A stretch of DNA of 64,000 nt from Rostratula benghalensis (GCA_013399305.1 VXAI01000182.1:339452-403451), one strand, 5' to 3'. Positions 1-13,982 are shown, numbered from the stretch's first letter. Notes: generated from the letters alone by a model not told the origin. Numbers and translations are program-made.

Positions 1-3000
1 CAGTGCTTTGATCAGTTCCTCTGCAGACAGCCAGGCTGCCTCCTAGCACCTCTTTAACTACAGCTTGCCAGTAAGAAAATGAGCTGTTTTAACTCTGCAA
101 TTACAGTGCCTGCTGAATGCCTGTCATCACAGCAATAGGAACCTGATCTGAACTGTATATCCACTGGAGAGAGAATTACAGCAACCAGGGCAGAAAGTTA
201 AATACCCCCTGTGGCGGTGAGACTCATATAAACGAAAAAGCCCACATCCCAGGCCTCCTCTGTTGGTGTAAATATATAAAACACTGACAATACGACACAG
301 AGCTTCTCAAGAGAATCAGAGAAGGGGGAGCTGTAGGGTGATGCCATCCCGTTGTTTTCAGATGTTCTTGGGAATGATAACTATGAATGCCTAAGAAACG
401 AGAACAGTGGGGGAAGGGAAGGCATCGATGGGGTAAAAAATATATATTATAAGCAAAGACATATGTGCACTGGGTACTGCTCTATTCATGGCACAAACAT
501 AAATGCATACATGGAACCAAGTCAGAAGGTAATTTGCCTTTCAACACCATCTCTCTCTTGTTGCTCCCCTGTCAACATACAAATGTGGATGGGATGGTGA
601 AGCTGCGTAAATAGGCTCTGTCCCTGTTTGGAGGGCAGAGGCGTGAAAAGTTTGGTGACTTCACAAATATGCAGCCATTCGGGGAATACAACTGTGATTT
701 CCTCCTCCCTGAAGGTTAAGCTTTAATCACTACATTGGCCTTCCCTCAGGCAGACAGCAACTTGCTTGAACCCCTGAGAATATTGTATAATCCTATTGTG
801 TGCATTCATTTTTAAGCCACCCTCTGCTAAATTATACAAATAAAAAAACACAACATATTTGCATTCATGGGCATTTTATGTACTGACATTTCTTTGGGAA
901 ATATGCAAACAATTTGAATTTGGGCCTGCTCCAGTGCATACTCAATCAAGACAGCCCTGAACTAGACCCTGGCTTTATATGGGTACGATTTAATGGTGTC
1001 CTTGATCTGCAGTTTGTTTCATTTACCTTGAAAATAAGTGGGTAGCCGGCACTTCTTCAAGGCCTCTTCCATCACAACAAGTGATCTGCCCATCAAGTGG
1101 ATATGAGATTAAAATTATACAGCTTTAACTTACTTGAATATGTGGGAAAAGATGGCAACTCAAGCCAGAAAGTTATTAATTATTTAATGGCTCTTTTATA
1201 AAAGTATTTTCCCATGGATCATGGACTGTTAGTGGAATAAAATCAGGTAACTACTTCTGTAGTGCACAGGATAAAGGTCTAAGAATACAATCTTATGGGG
1301 TTTGTTCCTAATTGTTTCAACATATATTTTTGATGGAGTACTTTTAAAGCCTGCATGCTTAACTTTCTAATCTGAAATGTATGTTCCCATCCTCACTTAT
1401 CTCAGGGATGAGTTACAAGTACTAATTGCATCCTGTTATGTTTACTAACATTAACATGTTCAGGCCAATGTTTTCATGCTGGAATGGCAACACGCAAGTG
1501 CCTTGCTCAGCTACCGACCACTGCAAGGGATGGCTTTGAACCAGCCTCCAGGGAGCCCTGAGAACCAATGAACAACATGGCTTTGATGAGAGCTGCTTGG
1601 GGGAGCTCAGTGTCTTACTTGCTTTGGTTGAAGCCGAAATCACACAAATAGGCCAAAGTGGGGTGACGAGGACCTGCCAGTGGGCTCATAGCAGGGTGAA
1701 CATATCCATAGCCCTCACTCTGGCATCCCCTCTGCCTGCTTACCCAGGATGACGCAAATATTTTGCAGATGTTTTGTAGGACAACACTCAGGGACTGCTG
1801 TGTCCACCTGTAGTAAGAAAAGCTTCTTAAGAAACCTGCTTTTTGACTGATTCCCCATGCCACCTTTCTCAGCATGGCTGGTGATCCTCCTTCTCCTCCA
1901 TGCAGTACTTACATCCTCAGCCCCAAACCCCAAGAGGTGGCACTGGATGGCACCAAGGGTACTTAATCCTATCCCAGTACAATTTGGACTAGTCCTTCAG
2001 CTGCTTAGTCACTCTGGTTTCACCCTGCACTGACTTGATCAAGCCTAGGATCACCACAAAGCCAGTCTTCATGTAGTTTCATCCCCATGTCAGACTGCTC
2101 TTTGGCTTGAACCCAACATGGAATCCCTCTGGAAAAGGACTTTGGGTTGGATGCATCCAGCATATATTTGATCACCCAATCCTCTTTGGATCCAGAGGGC
2201 AGGGCAGCTTTTCAGAGCTATTCCCAAGCACCACGATTTTTCTCCTCATTTAATCCCAAATATCCGTGGCATTGAAGTGTGCTAATGATGGCAGGCTGGG
2301 GAGAACATGTCAAAGTGAAGGCAGTGGCTCTTTGCTGTAGACTCAAGCTCCCTCTGCTGAAGAAAATGAGTAAAACAGAAGTTAATAATTGCAGTTGAGT
2401 TGTTGGACGTGATTTGGTGTCAGATTAAGTGACAATATAAAGCCATTAACGGCATGGCACATGAGGAAGAAGAGATATCCCCTTGTAAAAATATCTTTTA
2501 ATTAAATATATCCACACCCGTGCAATCTGGCTGCTGTGGGATATGGGGTTTGGGGCTATTAGTGTAAAATACCACAAGTCCTTTTCTTTATAACTCTAAT
2601 GACAAGGGACTGCTCTCATCATCCGCAAAATCACCTATTCAAAAGGACAAGTGGCAAGTCACACATGAATTGCTATCATATGGTATAATGTATACTCCAA
2701 ATATTTACAAGACAAGGCTGCGCTCTGCTCTCTCTCAAGAAACCACATGTATTTACAGATGGAAGTGAAGGCAAAATTTAGCCAATAACGTCTCATCCTT
2801 ATATTAAACCATTAAAATACTGTGGCTGAAGCTGTTTCCTTGCTGAGTTAATGCATCCTATGCACTTATCCTCCATATTTCAGCTGCTGAGAGGTGTAGA
2901 AATATGATGCAGATTACAGAGATTACTACTCTTTTGATTAGCTGTGGGTTATTGTGGACAACTCAGGCAGAATTAATTTGTTCTAGCATAAATGGCTGAT

Positions 3001-6000
3001 AGTGAGACACTAAAAGCTGAGCTAGTTGCCCTACTCTCCCTTTGCAGAGACATACCTTCACGTGAAAAACTGTATTTGATATCACAGCCCTCTTCTTCTT
3101 GCAAGTGCCTTTTATTTGTCATTAGATGACAGTATAGAAAAAGGTAGAATTGACCAGGCAGTTTAAATATTAATTAGCCTGCTTGGGAATTATAAATGGG
3201 CTAGAGCAGCTGCATGTATGTGATGTTCTTACCTGAAAGCCAGTGTTTTCTCATGAAAGGAAAATCAAAGATACATGTAAAGGCACTGGAGATATTCCTG
3301 GCTCTGCTGTAATTTTCAGCACTCTTTGTCTAATTATTTATGATGTTTGACTCCTGGGTTTAAGTTTGTCAGAGGAATTAGATCTCCAAAAAGATCTAAC
3401 CTGAAAACAGATGTTTGTACTTCTGTTTTCATTACATGCTGGTCTTTGATGAATAATGGATTATAGAATAGGAAATGTCATTTCGTTTATCATACTTCAG
3501 GAAAAGCCAGAATGGTTTGGAAGGTCAAAGCAAGTCTCTAAAAATCTGTCATTTTTTTCCATGGTTGGAATAACCAGGTTACAGTAATACAATTTTTTTT
3601 TTATAGTTGGTTGTTTTTCTACATAATTCACACTTTTTTCTTAATAGCGCTTAAGGCAGTCATGTACAGGATCAAGACATGATTTCTCCTGTTTGCCTGC
3701 TATATGAAAATAGAGAAGTGTCTATATTTTCAGGGGAACACAGCTGCACCACATTGTGAGTGTGAACAGGGAGAGAAATATCTCTTAGAAATAACTCAGC
3801 AGAGGAGAAAGTACTCTGGGCACTGACTTCAAATACGCTGTGTTTGTGCCCCTCTTGCGTTCAGTGTCAAAATACTTTTTGCACTGCAGATCTAGTTCTG
3901 GAAAATAAATAAATATTCCAAATTAATTCTGAGTGTAAGATGCAGTAAGATACTTCCATTGATTTGGAAAGAGCTGGCATTTTATCTCAATTAATTTACT
4001 CCAAATGCAATTGTTGCTGTTCCATAGCAGATAACTTGCTCTGAATCTAGGCTGCATGTATGATGGACTAATTTTTTTCTAGCAGGGATGCCTGTGGGGA
4101 AGCCTAGTTCATATGCTCACAAAAGAGAAGCCTTAAAAGCACCTACCTTTTCTCCATGCTGTTGGCCTAGTTCTTAACCCCACAAGTGTTTCTCGCTCCT
4201 TTCTTAAGAGCATCAAAAGCCCGTGGATGTGATTAAACACTGTGCTTCTTCACCTCAGTTATGCTCACCCAAAAATTACAAAAGGATAAAGCAGTCATAG
4301 AGCATCAATAAATACACCCTAGTTCAGCAAGGAGTTTGCCAGGTGGGGTAACTTTGCTTGCAATGTTGTACAAATTATTCTCATTGACTTAAAAAACCAC
4401 AGGTGTTCTTGCAGGGGGGACACAGAACAGTGAATTAGCCTAAATTGTTTAGATGGACTTTTTAACAGGCCCATGCCGTATTTGTATGGCGTAAGCACAG
4501 GAATAACCCGTAACTGTGACTACTGCATGGGCTAGCAGATACTTTGCTTTTGGATATAGAGTAACTTAACTGTATGAAAGACCACCAAAATTGTGAGCAT
4601 CCAAATGAACAAAGTTTATTTCATTGAATAGCGATGATGTTAAAGATTAATTTGATCATAAGAATCTTTACAGAAATAACACATACGAAGGAAATATTTC
4701 TTGACCTATCTGACCAAGCCCTTATGTAGTTGCTCAAAGCTGAAGCCCAACAAATTCAGCTGAGAAGCACGGTACAAAATCTTCAGTGGTACCCTTATCT
4801 ACAGATATGAAGGCCTAAAGCCAGGAAAAGCTGTATTTCTGAAAGGCAAGCTCTTTCTAGTCCAAGTAGATGCTCTGGGCCAAAGGTTCCTCAGGGTGCA
4901 ATTCTCCAGTTTATATTATGCCAGGCCAAGAAATCAGACGAGATAATCAAGAAGGTCCCTTCTGGCCTTAAAATCCATGCATTTATGATTCATTTCATTT
5001 AACTGCTTTAATTGTCGGTGCAAGGTTGTACAAATATCTCATAAAGTCAGTGATAACTTTGTTTCAATGCCATACTGTTTGCGACTCTCCCATGCTGAGC
5101 TGCACTGCTGAAACAGATGACATGCAATGCTCGCTTCAGCTGGAAAGCCAAATATGCTTAGAAATGTGGTTTAGATTTCTGGTTTCTGACCAGAAAAACG
5201 AAGACAACCTGAACCTGTAGATGGGCCTGTCAGTACTGAATTGGTTTTGCATTCATCAGAGTGGGATGTGAAAATATAGTCCAGTGTGTGTATCATGTTG
5301 GGTACCTATTCTGTGCTCACATCATTCCTCTGCCAGCAGAGAGCTGCCAGGGAGGGGGTCCAGTGTCGAGCAGCTTGTTAGAGGCTTTGACACGAACTTG
5401 ATGAGATAGCAATTGTGGGCTGTGATTGACACTTGCAAAGTGAGGTTTAAAATAAACGACCAAAGAAAAGAAGCAAGCAAGACCTGGCCTCCATGAGTGG
5501 CATAATTTGAAATCACATACCTTTCTGGCCACCACAGTCTTGTGGCATTTAATATAATAATATTTCATTTTGTTCAATGACTAGCTTTCATCCTTTCCTC
5601 TTAAATAACTCTCTCTTCTCCCTCCCTCCTTCCCTCTCCCCAGCAAATGGAGCTCATATAGAATAAATTAAAGATGGTGTTTAGCGTGACAATACTTTCT
5701 TGGTTCTCATTTAGAAAAGGTAGTTTTGCTCTGGAAAGTACAACTGATTGTTCTTTAAAAGGATCTTAAATCTTACATGCCATTATTCCCCTGATATGCC
5801 CCAATGGTGCCCTCTCTTCCTCCTTCACCCCACTCCCACCACCTCCTACATCTGCTTGTGCACAATTTCCTTTTGCTATGGCCTTCTGAGCCACTCATTT
5901 TGTACCACAGCTCGCTCTGCTGCTACACCTTGCTGCTCTCTTGCAAACCATGCTGCTCCTACGGCTGTCAGCAGGCTGAATTCATCGGCTCGCAGAATGT

Positions 6001-6700
6001 GAGGTGCAAGGACCTAGCAAACCCCTGTGACCTCCTCATCAACCTTCTGCCAAACATTTGTCAAGGACTTTGCTGGGGTTGGGAACATCACTCTTGGCTC
6101 AACCAGAGGTTCTCTCCAGACTCACACAGGTTCTTACAGATCTCAGTTAATCTACCTCCTAATGTTTGCTTGGCTAATTGAAGTGATTTCCATTAATTGC
6201 ATACTCTGAAGAGGTTTCATTTTTATCAAATATTTACTTCTCAGCAACTTTGCAATGGGTCAGTCTTCTTGTAGAAATAGGGCTTTTTTTGGTCCATAGT
6301 CTTTGTGTAGGTTTCCTCTAGAGGAACCCATGTGACCTGGTGGTCAGAACCCTCCAATGGACAGGCCTGTCCCTTGGGTTTTGCTACACTTTGCAAGGGA
6401 GGCACAAGTGTTAGGAAAGAGCTTTCAGATCCTGGAGACTGAGGAAACCGAATGGACAATAGAAAAAGTCTGACCCATAGGTGCTTCTTATTTTCTGCAT
6501 GATCTAGGTGCATGCAGAAATAGCCAAGGGACAAAGATCATTGTGGAGAATCTGTAAGTGTTGCGAGCATTTCAGCTGTTACAGGATTTTCATGTGTATC
6601 TTGCTTTTACCATGAGGCTGGGTCATCAAAACATACTTGCTTGGCCTAGAAAACTATTGCTCAATGTTCTAGCCAAAGGGATAATATTAAAAAAGCACCT
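1..6700. other. Non-coding stretch, no gene recognised
   Basis: AT-rich unique-looking DNA. All frames are short, and the longest (5804-6181, plus, 125 codons) has a low-complexity Leu/Ser/His/Cys composition typical of a pyrimidine-rich chance frame. There are homeodomain-type AT cores (TTAATTA, ATTAATTAG) at about 2500 and 3170, but nothing that proves an enhancer. One possible minus-strand mini-exon at 1744-1807 is listed separately. A CAG|GTAAGA donor match on the minus strand near 3232 has no open frame behind it. Confidence 0.6.
1744..1807 (-). other. Possible 64-nt exon (splice-site pair)
   Basis: On the minus strand a pyrimidine-rich acceptor ending CTTACTACAG is followed after 64 nt by the donor CTGG|GTAAGC. 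Two of the three frames are open, one reading VDTAVPECCPTKHLQNICVI. A 64-nt stretch is often open by chance and the peptide matches no family I know. The evidence is only the pairing of two good splice sites, so this may be a pseudo-exon. Confidence 0.12.
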
Positions 6701-6741
6701 GACACAGTACTGAGTTCCCTCAGCATTGGTTAATGCCATGT

Positions 6742-6747
6742 TTTATT
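6742..6747 (-). terminator. AATAAA polyadenylation-signal match
   Basis: An exact AATAAA on the minus strand, 3 bases beyond the stop codon of the 6750-7229 frame. The hexamer is common in AT-rich DNA; only its placement makes it notable. Confidence 0.2.
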
Positions 6748-6749
6748 TT

Positions 6750-7229
6750 TCATGGCACTGGGCCTGTGTGTGAAGTTTGTATCTGGCTCAGCAGGTGGTT
6801 ACCTGACCACCTCCAGCCTCTGCATGAGCTGTCAGTGCTGCAGGCCCCCCTGGGGCTGTACGCTTGATCAGCCTGCCCAAAGGGGCACTGGCCTCTCAGC
6901 TGGGTTAATGCCTGATGTGTAGGGGCTCCCTCCGATTGCTCCTGTGGCTCAGGGTCACCCTTGGCTAGAGCTCTGCTGACTCTGGAGTCCAAGGGCCATG
7001 CCTTGGTCTTGCTTGAGCCTTGCCTGCTCTTTCCTCGGCCCCCAGAATTTGTAGGGTTCCTGAGCATCAATCTGGCTTTACTTCCTTGTTCCACTCCCTT
7101 TTTGAGTCGCAAAATTTTTGGCTCCCATTCTTCACCTTTGTTTGCCGCCATCACTCTGTCTGGCTCCTTCCTCCATGCTGACTCCAGGCATAGCTGGGAA
7201 GAACTGCCCTCCCTCTCTGAAAGTACCAT
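6750..7229 (-). other. 159-codon open frame in a GC-rich block, unrecognised
   Basis: A minus-strand frame of 159 codons lies in a locally GC-richer block. The product would be hydrophilic and basic, rich in Lys, Arg, Gln, Gly and Ser, with no membrane segment, signal peptide or motif I recognise. The TGA stop is followed within a few bases by AATAAA (minus strand, plus coordinates 6747-6742). Such a short 3' end is unusual for a vertebrate gene but seen in compact retrocopies and LTRs. There is no obvious poly-A run or flanking duplication to prove retroposition. It could be a decayed retroelement, a retrocopy or a chance frame; I do not assign a function. Confidence 0.2.
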
Positions 7230-7259
7230 AATAAGAAAGGATATGGAACTACAGTAAGC

Positions 7260-8800
7260 TGTGTCCTCCTATGAGTAAAGAAATCTTCTGATAATATTTC
7301 TCTTAAAGGATATGTGAACATGACTTTTATTGCAGATCGTACTTGCCACAGGATTTGACACCCAATCCTAACTCATTCCACAGCTTCAAGGTCCCTGGGA
7401 GGTATTTTTCAGGCCATCCTAAAAGTAAAGAGCAAGCACAAATGCATGCCTGCATAGGCAAAAATATCTCTATACATAAGGATAGGTGTGGATTTATGGG
7501 AAAGAGTGTTTAAAAGGTGAGACTTTTAAAACCTTCAATGAGCTCCACCATTCCCACTGCAGCTACACTCGGGACTGGATGTGAACACAGCCTTCCCCAA
7601 ACTGACTTCCATTTCATTGCTATTCTGTTACAGCATTTAATTTGGCCAGTTTCTCTTGATCCTGCTGAGCAGAGGCTTCTCTACCAGCCCCATGCCATTT
7701 CCTCACGACCCAATAAAAGCCGCATGCTCAGAACTACCTTTACCGCTGACTGCTTGCTGCAGTCACTGGGGCGCTAATTACCCCCTCCCCTCCCAGTGTT
7801 TGATGTCATGAAACTCAGAGGATGCATCATTACTTTGGGGATTAGCACATTCAGACAAGCTCCCCTCCCTCTGGGGATGTACCTGGTGAGGGTGGGCCCT
7901 GAACCAGCAGCCTCTGCCTGAAAAGAAGCAGCCAGAACACCCCACCGCCAGCCCTCCGCTCCTTGTTTGGGGCAAAAAGGGTCAGGGGCAGCTGAAGTTG
8001 TATTTAGGAGCAAGTTTGGACTCGGCTGAAATGCTTTGATTATAAACCCAGTATTTTTTCCAGCTGAATCTCTGTGTCCTTTCACTTTTTTTTTTTTTAC
8101 TGTTTTTCACCTTAACATGTTTTTCTCACTGTTGCATTCATCTGGGCCCTGCCATCACACAAACTGTCCCTTGTGCTGTTCATTCTTGATCCCAGTGTTT
8201 CATTTTGTTTAGCCACAGCAGAGCAGAAGCTATTTGGAATAGACAATTAGGCAAAGGAAGATATCTCCTCCACCTCAAATCCTCTCAGAGTGTTTCCCCA
8301 TGCGGAAAATCAAAGAGATCATGACTGCACAGGTGGAAAGCTGGAGAGAAAATCAAAGGATAGGCCTAAATTCACTTTCCAGGCTGATAATATCCAAGGA
8401 AAATCAGGCAGGGCAGGTGGCTGGGAGGGAAAAAAAAAAACCCAAAAATAAATAGCAAGGCTGATTCATATTGGACTAAGCTGTGGTGGCACTGGTGGTT
8501 TGGATACCATAGGTGCAGGCAGGGAAAGTGTGACCCATTAAAGCATGGCTTTTCCAGGGAGGAAGGCAATGCTGCAGCAATGGGCAGGAAGCCCACAGGC
8601 ACAAAGACAGGAGAAGGCAGGAAGGAGGGACCATTTTTGCACTTTATCCTACTGGAAAAAGTAATTTATCATAACAGCCTGCCTTTGCTTTGAAGACTTG
8701 CACACACCTCCTGGTAAAGGAGTCAGAGCCCTTATTGTAAAACTTTTATGGACCTACTGAGGCCATGGCTCATCCATGGGCTGGCCCATGGCATACCAGC
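7260..8800. other. Non-coding stretch, moderately GC-rich
   Basis: It holds a C-rich/G-rich patch (7770-8000) with overlapping short frames on both strands, which is a composition effect, and a T run near 8086-8098. No gene, RNA or element is recognised. Confidence 0.5.
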
Positions 8801-8801
8801 G

Positions 8802-8983
8802 TTATCTGTGAGGATGGTATGTGGGTCCCACCACGGCTTCCTGCTCCCTTTCTTTCTCCTCCAGGTTCAGCCAGTTTTCTAACCAGAGGTCAGTGATTTT
8901 TCGAAAGGCCATCTCTGTCTGTGTGGCTTCTGTGGACCCCCTTGGCCTAGCCTTAAGCCATGCATCATAGGCAATGTATGGTC
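8802..8983 (-). other. Candidate terminal coding exon, unknown protein
   Basis: On the minus strand a long pyrimidine tract (CCTTGCTCTTTTCTCTG...) ends in TTCCAG at 8984-8985 and is followed by an open frame of about 60 codons that stops with TAA at 8802-8804. The residues look protein-like: aromatic and helical, with pieces AYDAWLKARPRG, EMAFRKITDLWLENWL and NLEEKEREQEAVV, the last part being a charged amphipathic helix. The stretch starts two bases into a codon, so the upstream exon would end after one base. No clear GT donor fits before the stop, so it would be a last exon, but no AATAAA lies close downstream. I do not recognise the family. It could be chance or a decayed exon. Confidence 0.25.
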
Positions 8984-9815
8984 CTGGAACATATAAGAGT
9001 GAAACAGAGAAAAGAGCAAGGAATGCTCTGGGGAAAGACAAAACTTTAACCTGACTCCAGAGGTGTTATCTCAGATGTAATTTCTAAACTGCTCCGAGAG
9101 AGCTTCTGCTGGAGGTCATTCTTGGGTGAGATTGACTGCAAGCTCTTACTGGACTCTAAGAGATTTTCTTTCCTGACCATTAGACCCATGCTGGAAAAAG
9201 AAAGCTAATGTAAGATTCTTGAAGTCCTGCCTATGCTGTGGCCAGTCACGCAGGCATGATCTGTGTGAACCTTGTATCCACCCTTGTCTTACAGATCTGT
9301 ATCTCATCTGCAGATGATTCCCATACTTCTGTCACTCTGGGACAATGACCAGAAAAGAGATTGAAGTTTGAGCACATAATGGCAGCACATTGATAAAACA
9401 CAATTTGTTGGGGTTTTTTCCATCTGTCTTGCAGACTACAGGGAATAATTAGAAGATTATCTCTCTTAATTCCACAATACATAAAGCAATAAAACAGATG
9501 TCAGGACTGAACGATCACTGGAGCCAGTTACGCCACCTAATCTCTTTCAAAAGCTGTGATTTTGCTAGAATGTTGCAAAACCAGCGAGATTACTCTTAGT
9601 ATGCAAAGCAGTAGATTGGGACAAAGGAGCCATCTCACCTTTCTTTCTATACGTTTGGAAAAAACTGGGAGCCTGGATTTCAAATGGCAACTTGGGAACA
9701 AATCAACTGTGGACATGGTATTCTTCAACATAGCTAGCACACTTATGACTAGTACATATAGTTAACATGTTTCTATGGGACTTCTACTCAAGTATTTTCA
9801 CAAAGACAACTGTGG

Positions 9816-9905
9816 AGTTTAGGTCCAGTTTACAGATGAGCCAACAGAAGTTCAAGGAGGGGGAAGTATTTGCCTGAAGTCAATAAAAAGCATCTGGCAC
9901 TGAGT
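9816..9905 (-). repeat. MIR-like SINE remnant
   Basis: The order 'tttacagatgag', 'aagtatttgcctgaagtca' and 'tctggca' follows the reverse complement of the MIR/CORE-SINE middle and 3' parts (TTTACAGATGAG...AACTTGCCCAAGGTCAC...TGGCA). It is highly diverged, as expected for this ancient amniote family. Confidence 0.5.
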
Positions 9906-12900
9906 GTGTTTCTTCTCTTCTGGACCACTGCTTTTCTGGCATGTGAGGCACCAACTGACTGTGGGTGTAACTTGTCTGTCTGGATAATTGTTTGATAATA
10001 AATAACAGATCAAAGGGAGATATTTCTCTGAATGCTCAGAGTCTCAGGGAGGGCGTTAGTGGCACAGGGTAAAACGTAGAGAGGGTATAACCAGTTGCAG
10101 TATTAAAAGAACCCAAAATAAACCATCAGAAGATGGAAGACTGAGAAAACTGGATTTACACCAGCAGTTCACATTCAAATGCAATTTTATCTCATGCAGT
10201 AATGTGGAGGTGGAAAGGTTGCCCAGTGCTACTAATAGGACTTGCATGACATCTTACACACATAGAGTATGGCAGCGCGGCATAATAAGTGCCTAATTAT
10301 TATTAAGATTACACTTGGCATTTTTAATAACAGCAGTAATTGGGTGATGTTGATGGCCTCATTTTAGGATTCTGCATTTGGCCTGAAGCTCCAGTCATTA
10401 AGTGCTGGCTGAGTAAAGAATAGCATATCATGAAATGTATTTCATGTCCCAGATACCTGCCAGACTAGAGGGCGAATGCTGACAGTGTCCTTAATGCTGG
10501 GAGGGGTATATGTCTTCTTACAAATACATAAGAACTTAGTGACGCATAGTGATTTCTCATGGTAGCATACTCAGGTCACTGGGAAAGCTAATTAAACAGA
10601 ATACATTTCACTTTGATCAGCTACTTACAACTATATTGCAGTGATAAGATCAAATGAAGCTCTGCTACTATCATAATGTGTTTTAAAATGTAGCAGGGTG
10701 TGGCTGAGTATTATAAGCAATATGACCTAATGTTTTAAATCCAGGACTAAGCCTTGCAAGGCATGGATCTAAGTCACAGAAATCACTTTGGATATCCAAA
10801 CAAGAAATGGAGGCTGCAATTTGGCAAAGAATTTTAGCAGATGCATAGGTGACCCTTAGAAAAGCACAGACGCGAACAGTTGACTTGAGCCAGATGGGAT
10901 GTAAACTGGTACTTAAGGGTAAGCATATGCTTATATGCTTATTAAATGAAAACAGGTTGCCAAACCAAAGCCTAAGAAAGTAGCTCGGGTGGTTCATGAA
11001 TCCTAGAACATTTTTAGTGAAATAAAAAGGCAACTGCTCTTCTCTCCATCCTTGTCTCTAGCTGTTTGCTACTCCCCTCTTGTCTCCTAGAAGTTTTGAA
11101 TTTTTACCAAATGTAACAGGTGTAAAAATCTTAAAGAGAGTTAAAATTCTACGAGGTAGGGACAAGTCAATATCTGGGCAAAAATAAAAGCTCACATTGG
11201 ACCCTCATACTCCCCAGACTCCCTTTGGCTATATTATGATGAAGAAGCGTATTCAGGCACTATCACCCATGAATCCTCCTAGTGATTAGGCACACAGCAG
11301 CATTAAATACACACTGAGGCACCTGCTAAAAATGGGTCAGTATTAATGAAAGGCCAATATCTGACCTACTTGGAAGTACTGATGCTTAGGGGTGTGTTCC
11401 TGACCTCCAATCAATAACCACAGAGCTATCATTAAGCCCAGGTGTCTCCAACTGTGAGTAAATTATCAGTACTCTGCTTGCCCAAAACTCCACCAGAGGC
11501 CACTGTTGTTAAATATATGTGGGGATTTGGGGATGTGCAATGCACAGGTTGTCTGCTTGCTGCATGGCAAATACAAAAGGTGTTTACTGAGATTTTAGGG
11601 TTTTCTTCCTCTACCTTCTCATTTTAAGAGAACAGGTAGATTATTTCTGAAATATGCATATATTTCTCCCTCCTTTTCACAAGACAGCAGTTAAAAATGA
11701 GTTTTCAGAAAGAATGGCTCATACTGGAAAACTACTGTCCTTTGACACAGAAGCTTACAGAAAACACAGAGATATGTGAATATAATTAAGTAAGGAATAA
11801 GGACAGGAGGTGCTTAATACCCAATTTTTTCACTAACTTTAGCAAGTATTATTTGTATAGATTATTTAAAATAGGAAGGCGTCATACACTGCGTGATCTT
11901 ATTAAAACAGAGCTCTTATCCCCCATCTTCATGATTCTGTCATACTCAGTGTAAAAAAACCACCTCATAATAATTTCCTTTGTAAACATCCTGGCGCTCT
12001 CAGGATGATTCATGATATAAAAATAAGATTAAAATAAAAACACTTGCATGAAAATTCATTAAAGACCATCTTTAAGGAGGATAGTCTCCAAGGGATGACT
12101 GTAGGGTTGCAGTTTTCCTATTAAAATTCACAATTTAAAATTAAAGTCATTCACCTACACCTAAGCCCGGTTAGGTACCAAGGCTGGAGGAAACAGGTTT
12201 CAATTAGATATTTTTGCAAGAGAAGTGGAACTGACTTAGGGCTTGTTCCAAGCATGTATTTGAGTCTGAAAACTGGCATGGGGAGAGGACAGTTTCTCCC
12301 TAAGACAGTGCTTGGGCAAGCAGTTCCCTTCCAGCTGAAGTTTATTTTTTCTGGACATATTTAGGATCACAAGAAGCAGTATTAGTAATTAGTCCTGCAG
12401 CTGGTAGCCTAAAAGCAAGTAATTATCTTTTGCCCACCTGTTTTAACTCTGAAGCCTAATAATGACAATTTCAACACCAAGATTTATTTGAAGCAGCTTC
12501 TGCTCTGCTTCCAGCATGTAACAGGATAAAGTTGGTTTTTTTATGGGGTATTAAACAATGCACTAGAAATGAAACTTTAGATGGAGAGCCATGAGTTTTG
12601 TAGGGAAAGGTATTTAACACAGAGTCTGATAAAGACAGTAGCCTGTGTATTTCTATAAGATAACAAATTGATATTGACTAGTCTAACACATTAAGGATCT
12701 TTGAACTCTCCAGGCTGCAGTGTGTTTAATGCTGCAAATAGCTGGCAGCTCCTTTACAATCTTAACAAACTGCCTTGGACAATCTCATGGAATAATCTGC
12801 ATTACAGAGTTCAATTTCCCATCAGCTGATGATGAAATCACCATCTGAACTGCTTTTCTGCTATTTGACTCAGGATATTGCTTCTTGGCTAGCCAGCAGC

Positions 12901-13654
12901 TTCCCTCCCATCATCAATAAGCATTTTAATTAACAAAATAAAACCCTAAATGTGAATTGAATTTTCTCAGTAGCTTGAAATCCTGACTGAGCAGAAGATC
13001 CCATTGCAGGGTGGAGCTCAGCACTAGAGGGCAATCGAGATACACATGCCAGTCCAAATATCACCTTGTCAATACCATTTCTTTTCTGGGCAAACGTGAA
13101 AAATTGAGCAGTGATGTCTGTTTCAGCCCAACCTCTGCTTGGAGAACAAGCAAGGTGGTCCCTTGGCAAGGCGAACACCACCCAGAGACTGGGAGACCAA
13201 GGGGGGAAAATGAGCTTTCCAAGGAAGTAACCACAAGTTGGACAAAGGGAAATTAGGATGGTGTCACTGCTGGAACCAATCTTCATCTCCTTCCTGGCTA
13301 CATGGAGAAGCTGTGAATAAAACAGGGGAATCTCTGGCCTTTCTCATGCAGAAAAATAAGAGAAACAAGTTTTTTTTAGAGTATATGCAGTCTGGGGACA
13401 GGGACAAAATCCTTATATGAGTCTAGATGCGAAGGGCAGGTTTGTCTCCATGCATGGTGCTGCATGGAGCTGTAGCTGCCCCATTATCAGCCTTGTGTGA
13501 GGTGAGGTGGTTTGGTGTAGGGCAAGTATCAGCCAGCAGTGCACCCCTGGCCTGCCCCATCCCACCAGGCACCCTGGGACTTGAGTCAGTCTGTCCAAGG
13601 GGTTCCTCAGTGTGCATGTCTCCAGACGCTACTGCAGTAATAAACATGAATGAG

Positions 13655-13667
13655 TAATAATAATAAT
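13655..13667. repeat. Short TAA microsatellite
   Basis: About four tandem TAA units. Confidence 0.8.
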
Positions 13668-13982
13668 AGCGATTGCTACGTGATCTTCATAGGTTCATCT
13701 ATGAATCTCTGATGAGATCTGCATTGTAGTAAATCCTAATACTCTCCGGGCCACCTTATTTAAATATTTGCTTAGTGCAGCAGATAACCCTCGTAAAATG
13801 GAGTGATCTGTCAGGGGGAAATAAATGTAATTTCCCCCTCTTCCAGCCACCCAGCTGCCTGTGCTCCAGCCCATGCTTTAAGTGTGGAAAATGTTGTGCA
13901 GCATCAAGAAATTCTGTGTACAGTTTGGTTGGAGGGGTTTAGGCCCAGCCCTGTGGCTGTGAATTCACAGCATCTTCACTCA

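Noticed and set aside
5804..6181. 125-codon plus-strand frame with a Leu-rich start resembling a signal peptide
   Set aside because: Leu/Ser/His/Cys richness follows from the pyrimidine-rich DNA; several frames are open at once and no family resemblance exists.
11981..12004. TGTAAACATCCT identical to the miR-30 seed region
   Set aside because: Identity stops after the seed and the flanks give only a tiny hairpin (cctggcgctctcagg); no miR-30 precursor stem or star arm can be formed.
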